From Saccharibacillus sacchari DSM 19268 (GTDB taxonomy: Bacteria; Bacillota; Bacilli; Paenibacillales; Paenibacillaceae): a stretch of DNA of 64,000 bases. The stretch lies in contig NZ_KK073875.1 in NCBI RefSeq assembly GCF_000585395.1, forward strand, positions 2,151,030 through 2,215,029, in the 5' to 3' direction. The number at the start of each line of letters is the position of its first letter. Position 1 is the first letter of the stretch. Positions 49,351 to 58,001 of the stretch are shown piece after piece. A program made the position numbers and the translations under genes. The notes beneath the pieces were generated by a model that searched no databases, was not told the origin of the DNA, and saw only the letters and a program-made list of their open reading frames with translations.

Positions 49351-49686
49351 TTGGCCGCAGAGTTGACCCAACTGTGCCCGAGATTTGAGAAAGCGATTGA
49401 AGTTCTGAGCAAACGCTGGACGACCTTAATCATTTATCGGCTAATGGACGGCCCCCGCCGCTTCGTGGACATCGAAAGCTCGTTGTCCAACCTGAGCGGC
49501 AAGGTGCTGTCGGAACGACTGAAGGAACTTGAAGAAGAAGGCATCGTCCTTCGCACGGTATACCCGGAGAAGCCGGTACGGATCGAATATTCGTTGACGG
49601 ATATGGGACGGGACTTGGCTCCGGTGATGGACGATATTCAAGGATGGGCGACGCGGTGGATTAAGGTGAAGCAGGAGCAGGTTTAA
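49351..49686 (+). CDS. HxlR-family transcriptional regulator
   Basis: A 111-residue winged-helix protein: CPRFEKAIEVLSKRWTTLIIYRLMDGPRRFVDIE and LSGKVLSERLKELEEEGIV, VRIEYSLTDMGRDL are characteristic of HxlR proteins. HxlR members often respond to aldehydes, quinones or other electrophiles. Start is probably TTG at 49351 because GGAGAG lies 8 bases upstream; the GTG at 49342 is too close to it. Divergent from the FAD monooxygenase. Confidence 0.87.
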   Translation: MAAELTQLCPRFEKAIEVLSKRWTTLIIYRLMDGPRRFVDIESSLSNLSGKVLSERLKELEEEGIVLRTVYPEKPVRIEYSLTDMGRDLAPVMDDIQGWATRWIKVKQEQV

Positions 49687-49690
49687 AAAA

Positions 49691-49708
49691 GACACCCGCA
49701 GGGGTGTC
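49691..49708 (-). terminator. Terminator hairpin, left of structured repeat C
   Basis: GACACCCGCAGGGGTGTC preceded by A6 (T6 on the minus strand). Nearly identical to the hairpin at 49940-49957, so the pair flanks the repeat. Would end the SMR transcript on the minus strand. Confidence 0.65.
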
Positions 49709-49713
49709 CGCAT

Positions 49714-49933
49714 TGTCGAGAAAGTCACTCCGGCGTGGGAAGCGAGAAGACTGCGAGAGAAATTGCCAGCATAGGCTCCCGAAGTGCATTTCTTCGAAAT
49801 GCTTCACAATCCGCTGTCTCACTTGGAAAACCTGATTAGAATTTAAGGTGTAGTTTTCCAAGTTCAAAGGCGTCTTTCACTGAATTTCTCTCTCCGTCTT
49901 CTCGCTTCCAGCTACGTTGGACTTTCTTGACAC
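49714..49933. repeat. Structured dispersed repeat, copy C
   Basis: About 220 bp. Outer ends TGTCGAGAAAGTC and GACTTTCTTGACA are inverted; inner ends GAAGCGAGAAGACTGCGAG and CTCCGTCTTCTCGCTTC also pair. Stem CTTGGAAAAC (49822-49831) / GTTTTCCAAG (49853-49862) plus GCATTTC-TTC-GAAATGC hairpin. Lacks the third hairpin seen in A and B. Flanked by duplicate terminator hairpins. Confidence 0.85.
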
Positions 49934-49939
49934 ATCGAG

Positions 49940-49964
49940 ACACCCGCAAGGGTGTCTTTTTTTC
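49940..49964 (+). terminator. Terminator hairpin, right of structured repeat C
   Basis: GACACCCGCAAGGGTGTC followed by T7. Would end the HxlR transcript on the plus strand. Confidence 0.8.
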
Positions 49965-50026
49965 ATGCTCCGGCTATTTTAAAATAGATTTGGAATAGGA
50001 TCTTCATGTTGGAGATTATTCATTTA

Positions 50027-50341
50027 TCAGCTCACCAACTTCAACCCCACCGCAGAACCGAGCACCAACGCGATGCAGAGAACCCGCATGACGTTCTTCG
50101 ATTCCCCGTAGAAAATCATCCCGAGAATCGCGCCGCCGGAGGCGCCGATGCCGGTCCAGACGGCGTATGCGGTGCCCATCGGCAATGTCTCCATCGCGAG
50201 CGACAGGAAAATAAAGCTTAAGCCGAAACTGCCTGCCATCATCATGAAAGCTTTGATATTTTTATCTTGGTGCAGTTTGTTGATCATCAGTACGCCGACC
50301 ATCTCGAAAATTCCTGCCAGAATCAAAAATGTCCAGTTCAT
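50027..50341 (-). CDS. SMR-family exporter subunit, guanidinium-type (second)
   Basis: A 104-residue four-helix protein of the small multidrug resistance family, with the essential membrane Glu in LAGIFEMVGVLM, then GTAYAVWTGIGASGG and a C-terminal VGLKLVS. I choose ATG at 50341 (GGAGG 9 bases upstream) over a TTG that overlaps the preceding stop. It is paired with the next SMR gene, as YkkC/YkkD or Gdx pairs are, and lies behind a guanidine-I riboswitch, so guanidinium export is likely. Confidence 0.88.
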   Translation of the reverse strand: MNWTFLILAGIFEMVGVLMINKLHQDKNIKAFMMMAGSFGLSFIFLSLAMETLPMGTAYAVWTGIGASGGAILGMIFYGESKNVMRVLCIALVLGSAVGLKLVS

Positions 50342-50343
50342 CG

Positions 50344-50685
50344 TCAAGCCCCTCCTTTTTCTTCGGTTTTACCGTGACTCAGCAGTTTCAAGCCGATGAC
50401 GCCCAGCAGCAGCGTGCCGATCATCACCAGCTTCGCCAATTGAATCTCGGCTCCGAACAACACGATCTCCGCAATGACCGTACCCGCCGTACCCAAGCCC
50501 ACGAACACCGCATATACCGTACCGACAGGCAGCGTTCGCGAAGCGGCGATCATCAGGTAAAAGCTGACCACGATCGCAATGAACGTTCCGGCCCATTCCC
50601 AGACTCCCGATGCGTGTTTCAACCCGATCACCCAACCTACCTCGAACAGCGCGGCAATTACGACGGACATCCAAATTTTATTCAT
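50344..50685 (-). CDS. SMR-family exporter subunit, guanidinium-type (first)
   Basis: A 113-residue four-helix SMR protein: Glu of [32 protein letters not shown] and C-terminal [11 protein letters not shown]. The start at 50685 follows AGGAGGAAATGAAATC. It is the first gene of the two-gene operon with the riboswitch 43 bp upstream. In vivo such pairs usually form heterodimers; the guanidine riboswitch points to guanidinium as substrate. Confidence 0.9.
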   Translation of the reverse strand: MNKIWMSVVIAALFEVGWVIGLKHASGVWEWAGTFIAIVVSFYLMIAASRTLPVGTVYAVFVGLGTAGTVIAEIVLFGAEIQLAKLVMIGTLLLGVIGLKLLSHGKTEEKGGA

Positions 50686-50728
50686 GATTTCATTTCCTCC
50701 TCTTTTCACTCAATCGACATGAACGCAA

Positions 50729-50778
50729 AAAAGCCCGGGAGAATAAACCGCTCTTCGCAGTTCATCTCCCGGGCTTTT
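50729..50778 (-). terminator. Riboswitch expression-platform terminator
   Basis: AAAAGCCCGGGAGA / TCTCCCGGGCTTTT arms of 14 bp; U tract in the minus-strand RNA. Its 5' arm is the 3' edge of the guanidine-I aptamer, so ligand binding should open it. Confidence 0.9.
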
Positions 50779-50866
50779 GTCCCTCCGTGGCACGGCATGC
50801 GCCGTGAGTTTTCTCTCGGACCTGTCCGACCTTATAGCCGCGGAACCCTAGAAAACATTCGCTCAT
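50765..50866 (-). promoter_or_regulatory. Guanidine-I (ykkC) riboswitch
   Basis: The minus-strand RNA contains the conserved ykkC elements in order: CUAGGGUUCCG, GGUC..ACAGGUCCGAGAG, a CACGGC/GCCGUG pair, CCACGGAGGGACAAAAGCCCGGGAGA (here in parts). This matches the guanidine-I consensus I know. It lies ahead of two SMR genes and ends in a terminator (50729-50778), so guanidinium should switch transcription on. Confidence 0.93.
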
Positions 50867-50881
50867 GTAATTGTTCCCTTC

Positions 50882-50909
50882 ATTATACACACCGGGTCTC
50901 CCGGGTCAA
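50882..50909 (-). promoter_or_regulatory. Sigma-A promoter of the riboswitch operon
   Basis: On the minus strand TTGACC, a 16-bp spacer containing CCGGGAGACCCGG, then TATAAT: close to consensus. Transcription should start near 50875, just before the aptamer. Confidence 0.75.
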
Positions 50910-50934
50910 GCCTTATGCATCATTGAAACAACGA

Positions 50935-51630
50935 TTATTCCGCAGCTTCCGGGTGGAATCCGCGATTGTCCGCGTACCCCTCAATGCTCCATACGCCCAG
51001 TTTCTTCTGCTTGGCCTGGTCTTGAATCTTCCGGAACTCGTCGATATATTTGTCGTTCGGTTGATACACCACGACGCGCGCCAAGCCTTGTTCCAACAGC
51101 TGCTCATTGACCATGTGGCCGTCCAGATAAACGTAAGCCAACATCCGGTCGTACTGATCGCGCTGCTCCTCGTCGAACTCCAGCTCAACCTGTTTCCCGC
51201 CCAGCAGCTTTTTCGCATACTCGCTCGCTTCCGGGCCGAACGGCTGTACCGGGGTTCCTTCCTTCTTCGTCTCCGGCGTGTCCAGCAGCAGCATGCGCAC
51301 GCGCTCGCGGCTGCCGTCCTCAAGAATCGCGATAAACGTATCCCCGTCGACGGTGCGCTCTACGGTAGCCGATACGCGCCCGTCAGCCGAAACAGCGTCT
51401 TCCGAAGTCTGGTCGCCACTTGCCGCGCTTCCTTGCGTATCCGTTTGCGGACTGTTGTCCGTCGATGCGGTTCCGCCCTGATCCAGCAGATTGCCCAACA
51501 TCTCCCGACCCGGCCCCGTAAAAAGAAGCAGTCCCAATACAACGACGGTCGCGATGATCGAGAGCAGACTCCGCTTCGGCCCTCCGCCGGGATTTCCGTT
51601 TTGCGGATTGCGATGTTCTGGTGATGTCAT
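50935..51630 (-). CDS. Membrane-anchored thermonuclease-like nuclease (SNase fold)
   Basis: A 231-residue protein. One N-terminal helix (about 21-39) followed by a Thr/Ser/Asp/Gln-rich linker (to about 85), then the SNase domain: VDGDTF, RVRMLLLDTPE (catalytic Arg), FGPEASEY (catalytic Glu), YDRMLAYVYLDG (second Arg). Ca2+-dependent extracytoplasmic DNase/RNase. Downstream lies the guanidine operon promoter. Confidence 0.9.
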   Translation of the reverse strand: MTSPEHRNPQNGNPGGGPKRSLLSIIATVVVLGLLLFTGPGREMLGNLLDQGGTASTDNSPQTDTQGSAASGDQTSEDAVSADGRVSATVERTVDGDTFIAILEDGSRERVRMLLLDTPETKKEGTPVQPFGPEASEYAKKLLGGKQVELEFDEEQRDQYDRMLAYVYLDGHMVNEQLLEQGLARVVVYQPNDKYIDEFRKIQDQAKQKKLGVWSIEGYADNRGFHPEAAE

Positions 51631-51830
51631 GTCCGTTCCTCCGATTCCTCATACTGCGTATTCCTTTGTCTTGCGCTTCATTGTTCATACCCGTTTTTCT
51701 TGTAAAAAGCAAGCCGTTCCTGCCGCCTTATCCCGATTTCTTTGCCATTGCGCGTCAAGTTCGTTACAATGCAGATATCCGCGTTTTCAGGAAATCAACA
51801 ACGCTTTTTCAAGCAATAGGAGAGATTGTC

Positions 51831-52403
51831 ATGAGCAAAAAAATCGTAGCCATCGACATGGACGACACGATCTGTCATCTGGTGCCGAAAGCCATCCACT
51901 ACCACAACGCCGCGTACCCGGACCTTCAGTTGAGCATCGATCAGGTAAGCAGCTTCGATCTGAGCACCATCTGGCATCCGGATTGCAACGAGGAGATTTT
52001 CTTCGGACGGCCGAAGTTATATGAAGAACTCGAAATTTTCGACGAGCATACGATCGAGGAGGTGCGCCGCATCAGCGAAGAGCACGACGTCATCATTGTC
52101 ACGGCGGCCCGCCCTTCGGCGGTACCGGAGAAATGGAATTGGCTTCAGCAGCATATGCCGTTTATCCCGTTCGAAAACTTCTTCGTCGCCAAGCGCAAAT
52201 ACCTGCTGGAATTCGATCTGCTGATCGACGACGGTCCGCATAATCTGCTGGCCGCGCGCGACGCCGGCAAACGCACCATCGGCATCCCGCGTCCGTGGAA
52301 CCTTCCGCTGCAAAGCGAGTTCCTCATGAAGGATTCGTGGGACGGCATGGGCGAACTGGTGAATCGGGTACTGTCCGGACCAGGTTTTCCTGTAAAAGGG
52401 TAA
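51831..52403 (+). CDS. 5'-nucleotidase-type HAD phosphatase (deoxyribonucleotidase-like)
   Basis: A 190-residue HAD protein. Motif I DMDDT (about 9-13), motif II VTAARPS, motif III near KRKYLLEF and DLLIDDGPHNL (metal-binding Asp pair). Similar to 5'(3')-deoxyribonucleotidases and phage/host NT5C proteins, so it likely dephosphorylates nucleoside monophosphates. ATAGGAGAGATTGTC precedes the ATG. Single gene with its own terminator. Confidence 0.87.
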   Translation: MSKKIVAIDMDDTICHLVPKAIHYHNAAYPDLQLSIDQVSSFDLSTIWHPDCNEEIFFGRPKLYEELEIFDEHTIEEVRRISEEHDVIIVTAARPSAVPEKWNWLQQHMPFIPFENFFVAKRKYLLEFDLLIDDGPHNLLAARDAGKRTIGIPRPWNLPLQSEFLMKDSWDGMGELVNRVLSGPGFPVKG

Positions 52404-52427
52404 CGGCAAAGCCGGACGATTCTATGC

Positions 52428-52476
52428 AAAACTCCCGCAGCAGCGAACGCTCAGGCGCCGTTGTTCCGGGAGTTTT
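52428..52476 (+). terminator. Terminator of the HAD phosphatase gene
   Basis: AAAACTCCCG / CGGGAGTTTT arms with a 29-nt loop and a T run. Confidence 0.75.
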
Positions 52477-52495
52477 TTTAATAAGCATTTGAAAA

Positions 52496-52630
52496 TTAAG
52501 CCTCGTCTTTGTACACGGTATTTTCAAGCTTTTTGAGTCGTTTGGAAAAGGAAATCACACCGAACGCGATTGCCGCGATCCCGACCAAGCCCAGAATTTG
52601 CGAAGCTACGGTTTGCCATACGATATGCAT
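52496..52630 (-). CDS. 44-residue single-helix membrane peptide
   Basis: A small ORF below usual length limits but with a very strong ribosome site (CCTAAGGAGGTTTTTTG before ATG). Product: MHIVWQ..., a helix SQILGLVGIAAIAFGVISF (about 10-28), then a basic to polar tail (SKRLKKLENTVYKDEA). Likely inserted with the tail inside. I do not recognise the family. It sits between the convergent nucleotidase gene and the upstream soluble chemoreceptor gene on the same strand, 107 bp after the latter, so it may be cotranscribed with it. Confidence 0.7.
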   Translation of the reverse strand: MHIVWQTVASQILGLVGIAAIAFGVISFSKRLKKLENTVYKDEA

Positions 52631-52737
52631 CAAAAAACCTCCTTAGGCCCGGAAAATAAAGAAAAACCCTGCCTCGCTTGCCAGCGTACCATAACTTCCA
52701 ATTATCATCAAATGAAGATAAAGATTTCCTGAGTGAA

Positions 52738-53559
52738 TTATAACTGCTTCGCGAACTCGTTCAACTTCAGCGCCATCTCGCGAATTTCTTCGATCATCGA
52801 AGACAACTGCTCCGTCGACTGCGCCTGATCTTGTCCGGTGTCGGCGATGCGTTCGATCGAACCGCTCATCTGCGCCGTCAGCTTTTTAAACGTCCCCAAT
52901 GTCTCGCGAATGCTGTTCGTCGACGTCACGGTCTGACCGGACAGCTTGCGAATTTCCGAAGCCACGATGCCGAAGCCCGCGCCTTTTTCGCCCGCATGCG
53001 CCGCTTCGATCGCCGCATTGATCCCCAGCATATGGGTCTGATCCGCCACTTCCTTGATCATCCGCACAACGCCGTCCGCGCCGTAGGCATTTTGCTCGGC
53101 TTGCTTGGACAGCTCCAGCAGCTCGCCCGACGCGTTCGCCAATCCGCCCGAGCCTTCCGCGATATGCGAAATACGCTCATTGGCGTTCGACAAAGCCCCC
53201 GCGATGCGATCGGCAATATCGATCAACTCGCTATGCCTGCGCACCTGCACCGCAATGCCGCCAATAACACGACCGCTGGCATCTTTCACAGGGGTTGCCG
53301 TTCCGGTAAAAGCAAATCCGTAAAATTCCGCAGGAACTTCGGCGCGCAGCGGCTCGTCGTTGCGAATCGCCATGAGCAGAGGTTCGCCTTCTTGCAGACG
53401 CTGTCCGGTTTTGATTTTCAAATCGATATGCTTGCCCGGCCAATAAGCCGTAAATTGCTCCATGTCGCAGAGCGCAATAGAGACTTCGACCGGGAGCGCC
53501 GCTTTGAGCAAGGGGATGACTGTTGCCAGCGTATCGAGAGAGTCAATTCCTTTTGTCAT
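52738..53559 (-). CDS. Soluble methyl-accepting chemotaxis-type receptor
   Basis: A 273-residue cytoplasmic protein. The N-terminal part (about 1-110) looks like a PAS/GAF-like sensor ([33 protein letters not shown]); the C-terminal part is a short MCP signalling coiled coil with the hairpin tip [38 protein letters not shown] in outline. No membrane helix. Resembles Bacillus YfmS-type soluble receptors that act through CheA/CheW. Good ribosome site GGAGGAACAG. No chemotaxis genes nearby. Confidence 0.85.
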   Translation of the reverse strand: MTKGIDSLDTLATVIPLLKAALPVEVSIALCDMEQFTAYWPGKHIDLKIKTGQRLQEGEPLLMAIRNDEPLRAEVPAEFYGFAFTGTATPVKDASGRVIGGIAVQVRRHSELIDIADRIAGALSNANERISHIAEGSGGLANASGELLELSKQAEQNAYGADGVVRMIKEVADQTHMLGINAAIEAAHAGEKGAGFGIVASEIRKLSGQTVTSTNSIRETLGTFKKLTAQMSGSIERIADTGQDQAQSTEQLSSMIEEIREMALKLNEFAKQL

Positions 53560-53672
53560 GATCTGTTCCTCCAGGGGTCTTTTTGGTCATTGTCTGTTAT
53601 ATCGGTCAGGCGGCAAAGACGAATAAGCAAGACAGTCAGAGGACGAAAAGATCAAGTCGGCGCATCAAGCAT

Positions 53673-55391
53673 TTATTCGTAGGCGCCTCGACTAGGTTTG
53701 CCGTTGGCGGAATTTCCGCGGGGCTTTCCCTCCAGATCCGGCGCAGCGGATAAGACCTTGTCGGGCATGCCGGATGCGGAAGCCGTAGAGCCGGATTTTA
53801 GGCGATAATTGCTTTTTGCATCAACGAATTCGGGATTGGCGAAGATGGAGTCGGCGTCATTCCCGCTGCCTTTGCGATAAGCGGCGAAGCTGGTATAGGT
53901 TTTGCCTTTCCAAGTCCAGGCGGCTTCTTTTTTGTCGGGAGCAAAGTACAGGTTACCGTCGACTTGGTTGCGCGCGTTCTCGGCGTATTCGTTATGGATC
54001 AGTACATTAGAGCCGGAAGCCGCAAAAATATTATTGCGGATCGCGTTATCGCGGGTGTCGAACTGGATATAGAGCTGTCCGGTTCCCCACTCCAGCGTAT
54101 CGTTATAGGCTACCGTGTTCCCGGTGATCGTGCTGCCTGTCGTCGAGCCGCGCTCGTCGTCATAGCCGCCCATCGCGATTCCGGTCAAGGCGTTGCGAAC
54201 GACCAGATTGCTGCGGACGATGATGCCGGAGGTGGAGCGTCCGCTATGCTCGGATGCGATCTCGATGCCGATATCGTTGCTTTCGCTTACATTGCGTTCC
54301 ACTATGATGTCCCGTCCTCCGTCGATATAAATGCCGCCGGCGGAATAGCTGCCGTTCGGAATTTTTCGGCCGTAAGACGGATTGCGGGAGGACGTGCTCC
54401 CCGTAATCCGATTGCTGCGGATCACGCCGTTACGCGCCTGATCGTATTCGGCATTCGGCGACGTGCCTTCAAAGCCAATCGCGTCGATCCCGATATTGTC
54501 GTTGTCATGGACGTCATTGTTCTCCACGATGAACTTCTCGACGTTGCCGTTCAAGACCAACGCTTCGCTCGACCCGAGGATCAGATTGTACACTTCATTG
54601 CCCGATACGGTCAGATCGGAGATCGAAGCCGGGGCTTCGGTGCCGTAAACGGCGATGCCGTGCGCATCCCGGCCCGTAAGATCGCTGCCTTTCGGCGAAG
54701 ACGTGTTGCCGATATCATGGACTTTGTTGTCCAGGATCCGGATATCCGATCCCGCGCCGTGGACATAAATGCCGATCGGCACGCTGCCGGAGGCCGAGGT
54801 CTTGAAGTTGCGCAGTTCCAGGCCGCGGACGGTGACGCGGCTGGCGTCATGCAGTTCGATCAGGCTGCCGGTTTCTTGTACGGACAGGCCTTTGCCGTCG
54901 AGCACCGCCGTCTCCGACGGATAGCTCGCGACGGTCAGGCGCGCCGCGGAACCTGCGGCGCCCGGGGTTCCGGCCAGCTTCAATTGCTGGCTGTAAACGC
55001 CGCCGCGCAGGTAGACGGTGCCGCCGGTCTTCATGGCGGCATCGGCTGCGCGCTGCACGGTCTTCCACGGGCTGCTTTCGGAGCCCGTGCCGGTGGTGTC
55101 GCTGCCGCTCGGAGCGACGTAGTAGTACGGCTTGGCGTCCGCCTGCGCAGCGGCGGGCGACGAAGTGCCCGCGTTCGAGGCAGGGGAAGCCGGAGAAGCC
55201 GATGCGGCGGAGGCGGCTGAAGGCTTGGACGGCTTGGCAGCGGACAAAGCCGGAAGCGCGACTTCGGCCGCAGCTTCGGCTGCGGTCGCAGCAGCGTCGT
55301 TCGCCCGGATCGGCGAAGCGCAAGCGGATAAAGTCGATACGGACAGAACAAGTGCCGTTAAGGCAGTGAAGGATTTCAGGATGCTGGACAG
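53673..55391 (-). CDS. Lipoprotein with right-handed parallel beta-helix (apparent CTG start)
   Basis: About 572 residues. After the strongest ribosome site AAAGGAGGAATCCCC the first codon at the right distance is CTG (55391), giving a clean lipoprotein signal SILKSFTALTALVLSVSTLSAC with Cys lipobox. Then a Ser/Ala-rich linker (about 25-90), and a beta-helix beginning YYYVAPSGSDTTGTGSES...PWKTVQRAADAA, with GLELRNFK, ILDNKVHDIG, IVENNDVHDNDNIGI repeats. The form is like pectate lyase family 9 / DUF1565 proteins, so a cell-surface polysaccharide lyase is plausible. An ATG 90 bases upstream has no ribosome site and would add about 30 residues. Confidence 0.82.
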   Translation of the reverse strand: MSSILKSFTALTALVLSVSTLSACASPIRANDAAATAAEAAAEVALPALSAAKPSKPSAASAASASPASPASNAGTSSPAAAQADAKPYYYVAPSGSDTTGTGSESSPWKTVQRAADAAMKTGGTVYLRGGVYSQQLKLAGTPGAAGSAARLTVASYPSETAVLDGKGLSVQETGSLIELHDASRVTVRGLELRNFKTSASGSVPIGIYVHGAGSDIRILDNKVHDIGNTSSPKGSDLTGRDAHGIAVYGTEAPASISDLTVSGNEVYNLILGSSEALVLNGNVEKFIVENNDVHDNDNIGIDAIGFEGTSPNAEYDQARNGVIRSNRITGSTSSRNPSYGRKIPNGSYSAGGIYIDGGRDIIVERNVSESNDIGIEIASEHSGRSTSGIIVRSNLVVRNALTGIAMGGYDDERGSTTGSTITGNTVAYNDTLEWGTGQLYIQFDTRDNAIRNNIFAASGSNVLIHNEYAENARNQVDGNLYFAPDKKEAAWTWKGKTYTSFAAYRKGSGNDADSIFANPEFVDAKSNYRLKSGSTASASGMPDKVLSAAPDLEGKPRGNSANGKPSRGAYE

Positions 55392-55516
55392 GGGGATTCC
55401 TCCTTTATTTAAGCAATATCGTACTCGCAGGCCGGCTGGCGTGACGATATTTATAGGCGATTTTCTATAGTATATCGGCATAATGCATGTTGCGGCTTTA
55501 TTTTCCGGCATTCGTA

Positions 55517-55548
55517 GCAAAAAACGACCCGGATCAAAATCCGGGCCG
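55517..55548 (-). terminator. Minus-strand terminator
   Basis: CG-CCCGGAT-caaa-ATCCGGG-CG hairpin with an A run at left that gives a T tract on the minus strand. Could end the malic enzyme transcript before the lipoprotein gene. Confidence 0.6.
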
Positions 55549-55579
55549 TTCGCTTTGTACGTGTGCAGTATCCGCAAAA

Positions 55580-55785
55580 TCTATGAAATGTGCGCAAAAA
55601 GTCAACAATTCCGAAAGATTCGGCTTCTTTTTCGAGAAATGCTGACGTCTCGTCAACATTTGGAGCAGATTTGGCCCGAAGTCGAACAATAACGTTGGAA
55701 TTGTTGACGTTTGGTCAGCATTTCGCAAAAAAGTTGATTAAAATCAATAAAATGTATGCAAAAGGTCAACATTGGATTGAGCGAA
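55580..55785. repeat. Interspersed AAATGTGCGCA/TCAACATT repeat array
   Basis: Units near 55583-55608 (GAAATGTGCGCAAAAAGTCAAC), 55636-55662 (AAATGCTGACGTCTCGTCAACATTT), 55697-55730 inverted (TTGTTGACGTTTGGTCAGCATTT) and 55750-55776 (AAAATGTATGCAAAAGGTCAACATT). Same family as 11980-12172. Confidence 0.55.
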
Positions 55786-55958
55786 AACCATGAATGATAT
55801 ATGCAGGCGAAACGATTGACGGCGAAATAAGCGTAATCGAATCCCCGAACGTCCATGCTTCATTCAATCCAATCAAAGCCCTCCTCAATACATACGGCTG
55901 CGATTAGCGCAAAACGTCAGTCTTCTTATGCGTGATCCGCTCTTTGTATAACAGCCTT

Positions 55959-57758
55959 TTACGCCAAAGCGGCCTCGCGCGCATCCAGTCGAATTGGCTT
56001 ATACGCACAATCCCACATCGCGTCTTGCACAGCGGCGCGGACGTCTTCCGGATAGAAGCGTGCCGCTCCGTCTTCCATCGCCGCTTCCGCGACCGCGATC
56101 GCGACTTCTTGCGAGACGCGGCGCAGATCGCGCACGCCCGGTAATAGTGCGGCGCCCGGGCGCGACAAGTCGGACAAGCCGGCAACAGCATCTGCTGCGG
56201 CCGCAAACATCCGCTCCGTGATCCGTGCCGAGCGGGTCACGATCGAACCCAAACCCAGTCCCGGGAATACCAGCGCGTTGTTGGATTGGCCGATCTCTAC
56301 CATAACTCCGTCATGCACGACGGGCTCGAACGGACTGCCCGTCGCGATCAGCGCACGCCCATCCGTCCAGTTCAACAGATCGGCCGGAACAGCTTCCGCA
56401 AGCTGCGTCGGATTGGACATCGGCATGATGACCGGACGCTCTACATGGCTCGCCATCTCCCGCACGATCTCCTCGGTAAACGCTCCGGCAACGCCGGACG
56501 TGCCGATCAGGATCGTCGGCTTGACGCGCCGCACGACTTCAAGCAGCGGAATACGGCCGACGGCCGATTCCCCGGCTGCGCTCGATTCGCCAACGCCGAT
56601 ATCGACGCTGGCCGTGCCGCTTTCTTTTTCCTTTTTCCCAACCTCTTCTCGTTCCCAGTCCGCGCATTCTGTTGCCGTTCGCAGATAAGGCCGCTGGAAC
56701 TCCAACACGCCTTCCGTTTCCTCGGTCAACAATCCCCGGTAATCGTACGCCCAGAAGCGGCCGCGCGCCTCCTGCTCGCTCAATCCCGCCAGTTCCATCG
56801 CCGCCGCGATCTGATCCGCATTGCCGATACCTGCCGCGCCCGGCCCGAATACCAGCACGCGCTGCTCGGCGAGCGGGATGCCCGACAGCTCAACGCCGGA
56901 CAACACAGCCGCCAGCGTCACCGCGCCCGTTCCCTGAATATCGTCGTTGAAAGTCAGAATTTCGCTGCCGTATTTGTCGATAATCCGGCGCGCGTTCACG
57001 TTGCCGAAATCCTCCCAGTGCAATAGCGCATTCGGGAAAAAGTCCAGCGCCGTGCGCACGTAGCTGTCGATGAACGCGTCATATCGCTCGCCGCGCACGC
57101 GCTCATGCCTACAGCCCATATACAACGGATCGGCCAGCAGCTCTCCGTTGTTCGTTCCGGCATCCAGCACGACCGCCAGCACCCGGCTCGGGTCGATTCC
57201 GGCCGCCGCCGTGTATACGGCAAGCTTGCCGATCGCGATATTGATCCCGCCAACGCCCCAATCTCCGATACCGAGAATGCTTTCCGAGTCGGTCGCGACG
57301 ATCAGGTCGATGTCTCCCGGCTCTAAGCCGAGATTGCGGAACGCCTGCTCAATCCCGCCGACATGATCGATAGACAGATAAATCCCGCCCGGCTTGTGGT
57401 ACGCGTGGCTGTATTCCTGAATCGCCCGTCCGACCGTCGGCGTGTAGACGATCGGCAGCATCTCGCTCAAGTGCTCGGTCAGCAGTCGGTAAAAAAGAAC
57501 CGTATTGCGGTGCATCAGATCGCTAAGCGCGATATTTTTATGTAGATCATCAGGCTGCTTCAAAAACTGCTCGTACACCCGCTGCACCTGTTCTTCGATC
57601 GTCAGCACGCCCGGCGGCAGCAAGCCCTCCAGCCCAAGCTCTTTCCGTTCTTCCGGCGTAAACGCCACACCCTTGTTCAGCATCGGTTCGGCCAATAAGG
57701 CTCTGCCGCATAATCCCGTCTCGATCTCTCCGTCTTTCGTGAGCTTGTAAGCCCGCAT
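55959..57758 (-). CDS. NAD-dependent malic enzyme
   Basis: A 599-residue malic enzyme. Signatures: [60 protein letters not shown] (catalytic Lys region), [18 protein letters not shown] and [10 protein letters not shown] (NAD site). It decarboxylates malate to pyruvate. About residues 375-405 hold a Lys/Glu/Gly/Ser-rich insertion absent from typical enzymes. Start at 57758 with AAGGA about 10 bases upstream. Type is the MaeA/SfcA group. Confidence 0.93.
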   Translation of the reverse strand: MRAYKLTKDGEIETGLCGRALLAEPMLNKGVAFTPEERKELGLEGLLPPGVLTIEEQVQRVYEQFLKQPDDLHKNIALSDLMHRNTVLFYRLLTEHLSEMLPIVYTPTVGRAIQEYSHAYHKPGGIYLSIDHVGGIEQAFRNLGLEPGDIDLIVATDSESILGIGDWGVGGINIAIGKLAVYTAAAGIDPSRVLAVVLDAGTNNGELLADPLYMGCRHERVRGERYDAFIDSYVRTALDFFPNALLHWEDFGNVNARRIIDKYGSEILTFNDDIQGTGAVTLAAVLSGVELSGIPLAEQRVLVFGPGAAGIGNADQIAAAMELAGLSEQEARGRFWAYDYRGLLTEETEGVLEFQRPYLRTATECADWEREEVGKKEKESGTASVDIGVGESSAAGESAVGRIPLLEVVRRVKPTILIGTSGVAGAFTEEIVREMASHVERPVIMPMSNPTQLAEAVPADLLNWTDGRALIATGSPFEPVVHDGVMVEIGQSNNALVFPGLGLGSIVTRSARITERMFAAAADAVAGLSDLSRPGAALLPGVRDLRRVSQEVAIAVAEAAMEDGAARFYPEDVRAAVQDAMWDCAYKPIRLDAREAALA

Positions 57759-57925
57759 GTCCGTTCATTCCTTCTTTCTGTTTGGCCGGTTTGGAAAGGA
57801 CGGATGACTGCTCTCGTCCCTCATCCGGCTCTTTATCGGCTTCTCTCCGCTTACCATTCTATAAGAATACAAACATTTTGACGAAGGCAAAACGAAGAAC
57901 AATGGTTGATTGGATCTCAAAAACC

Positions 57926-57979
57926 TTCACACAACTTCCAATTTGTTGTAGAATGAAGAAAATCAAAGATTCTTTGATT
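57926..57979 (+). promoter_or_regulatory. Promoter and operator of the toxin-antitoxin locus
   Basis: TTCACA (57926), 17-bp spacer, TAGAAT (57949-57954), followed by the perfect dyad AATCAAAG-ATT-CTTTGATT (57961-57979) just before the antitoxin ribosome site. This fits autorepression by the AbrB-type antitoxin. Confidence 0.65.
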
Positions 57980-58001
57980 CCAGGAAAAAGGAGGGTATAT
58001 G

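Larger units (their letters stand above)
55392..55958. other. Gene-free region between malic enzyme and beta-helix genes
   Basis: Holds a minus-strand terminator (55517-55548), the AAATGTGCGCA...TCAACATT repeat array (55580-55785) and a TATACTATAG promoter-like stretch near 55465. No gene seen. Confidence 0.5.

Noticed and set aside
55580-55785. Possible CRISPR array
   Set aside because: Repeat units are imperfect, occur in both orientations and have irregular spacing; no cas genes nearby.
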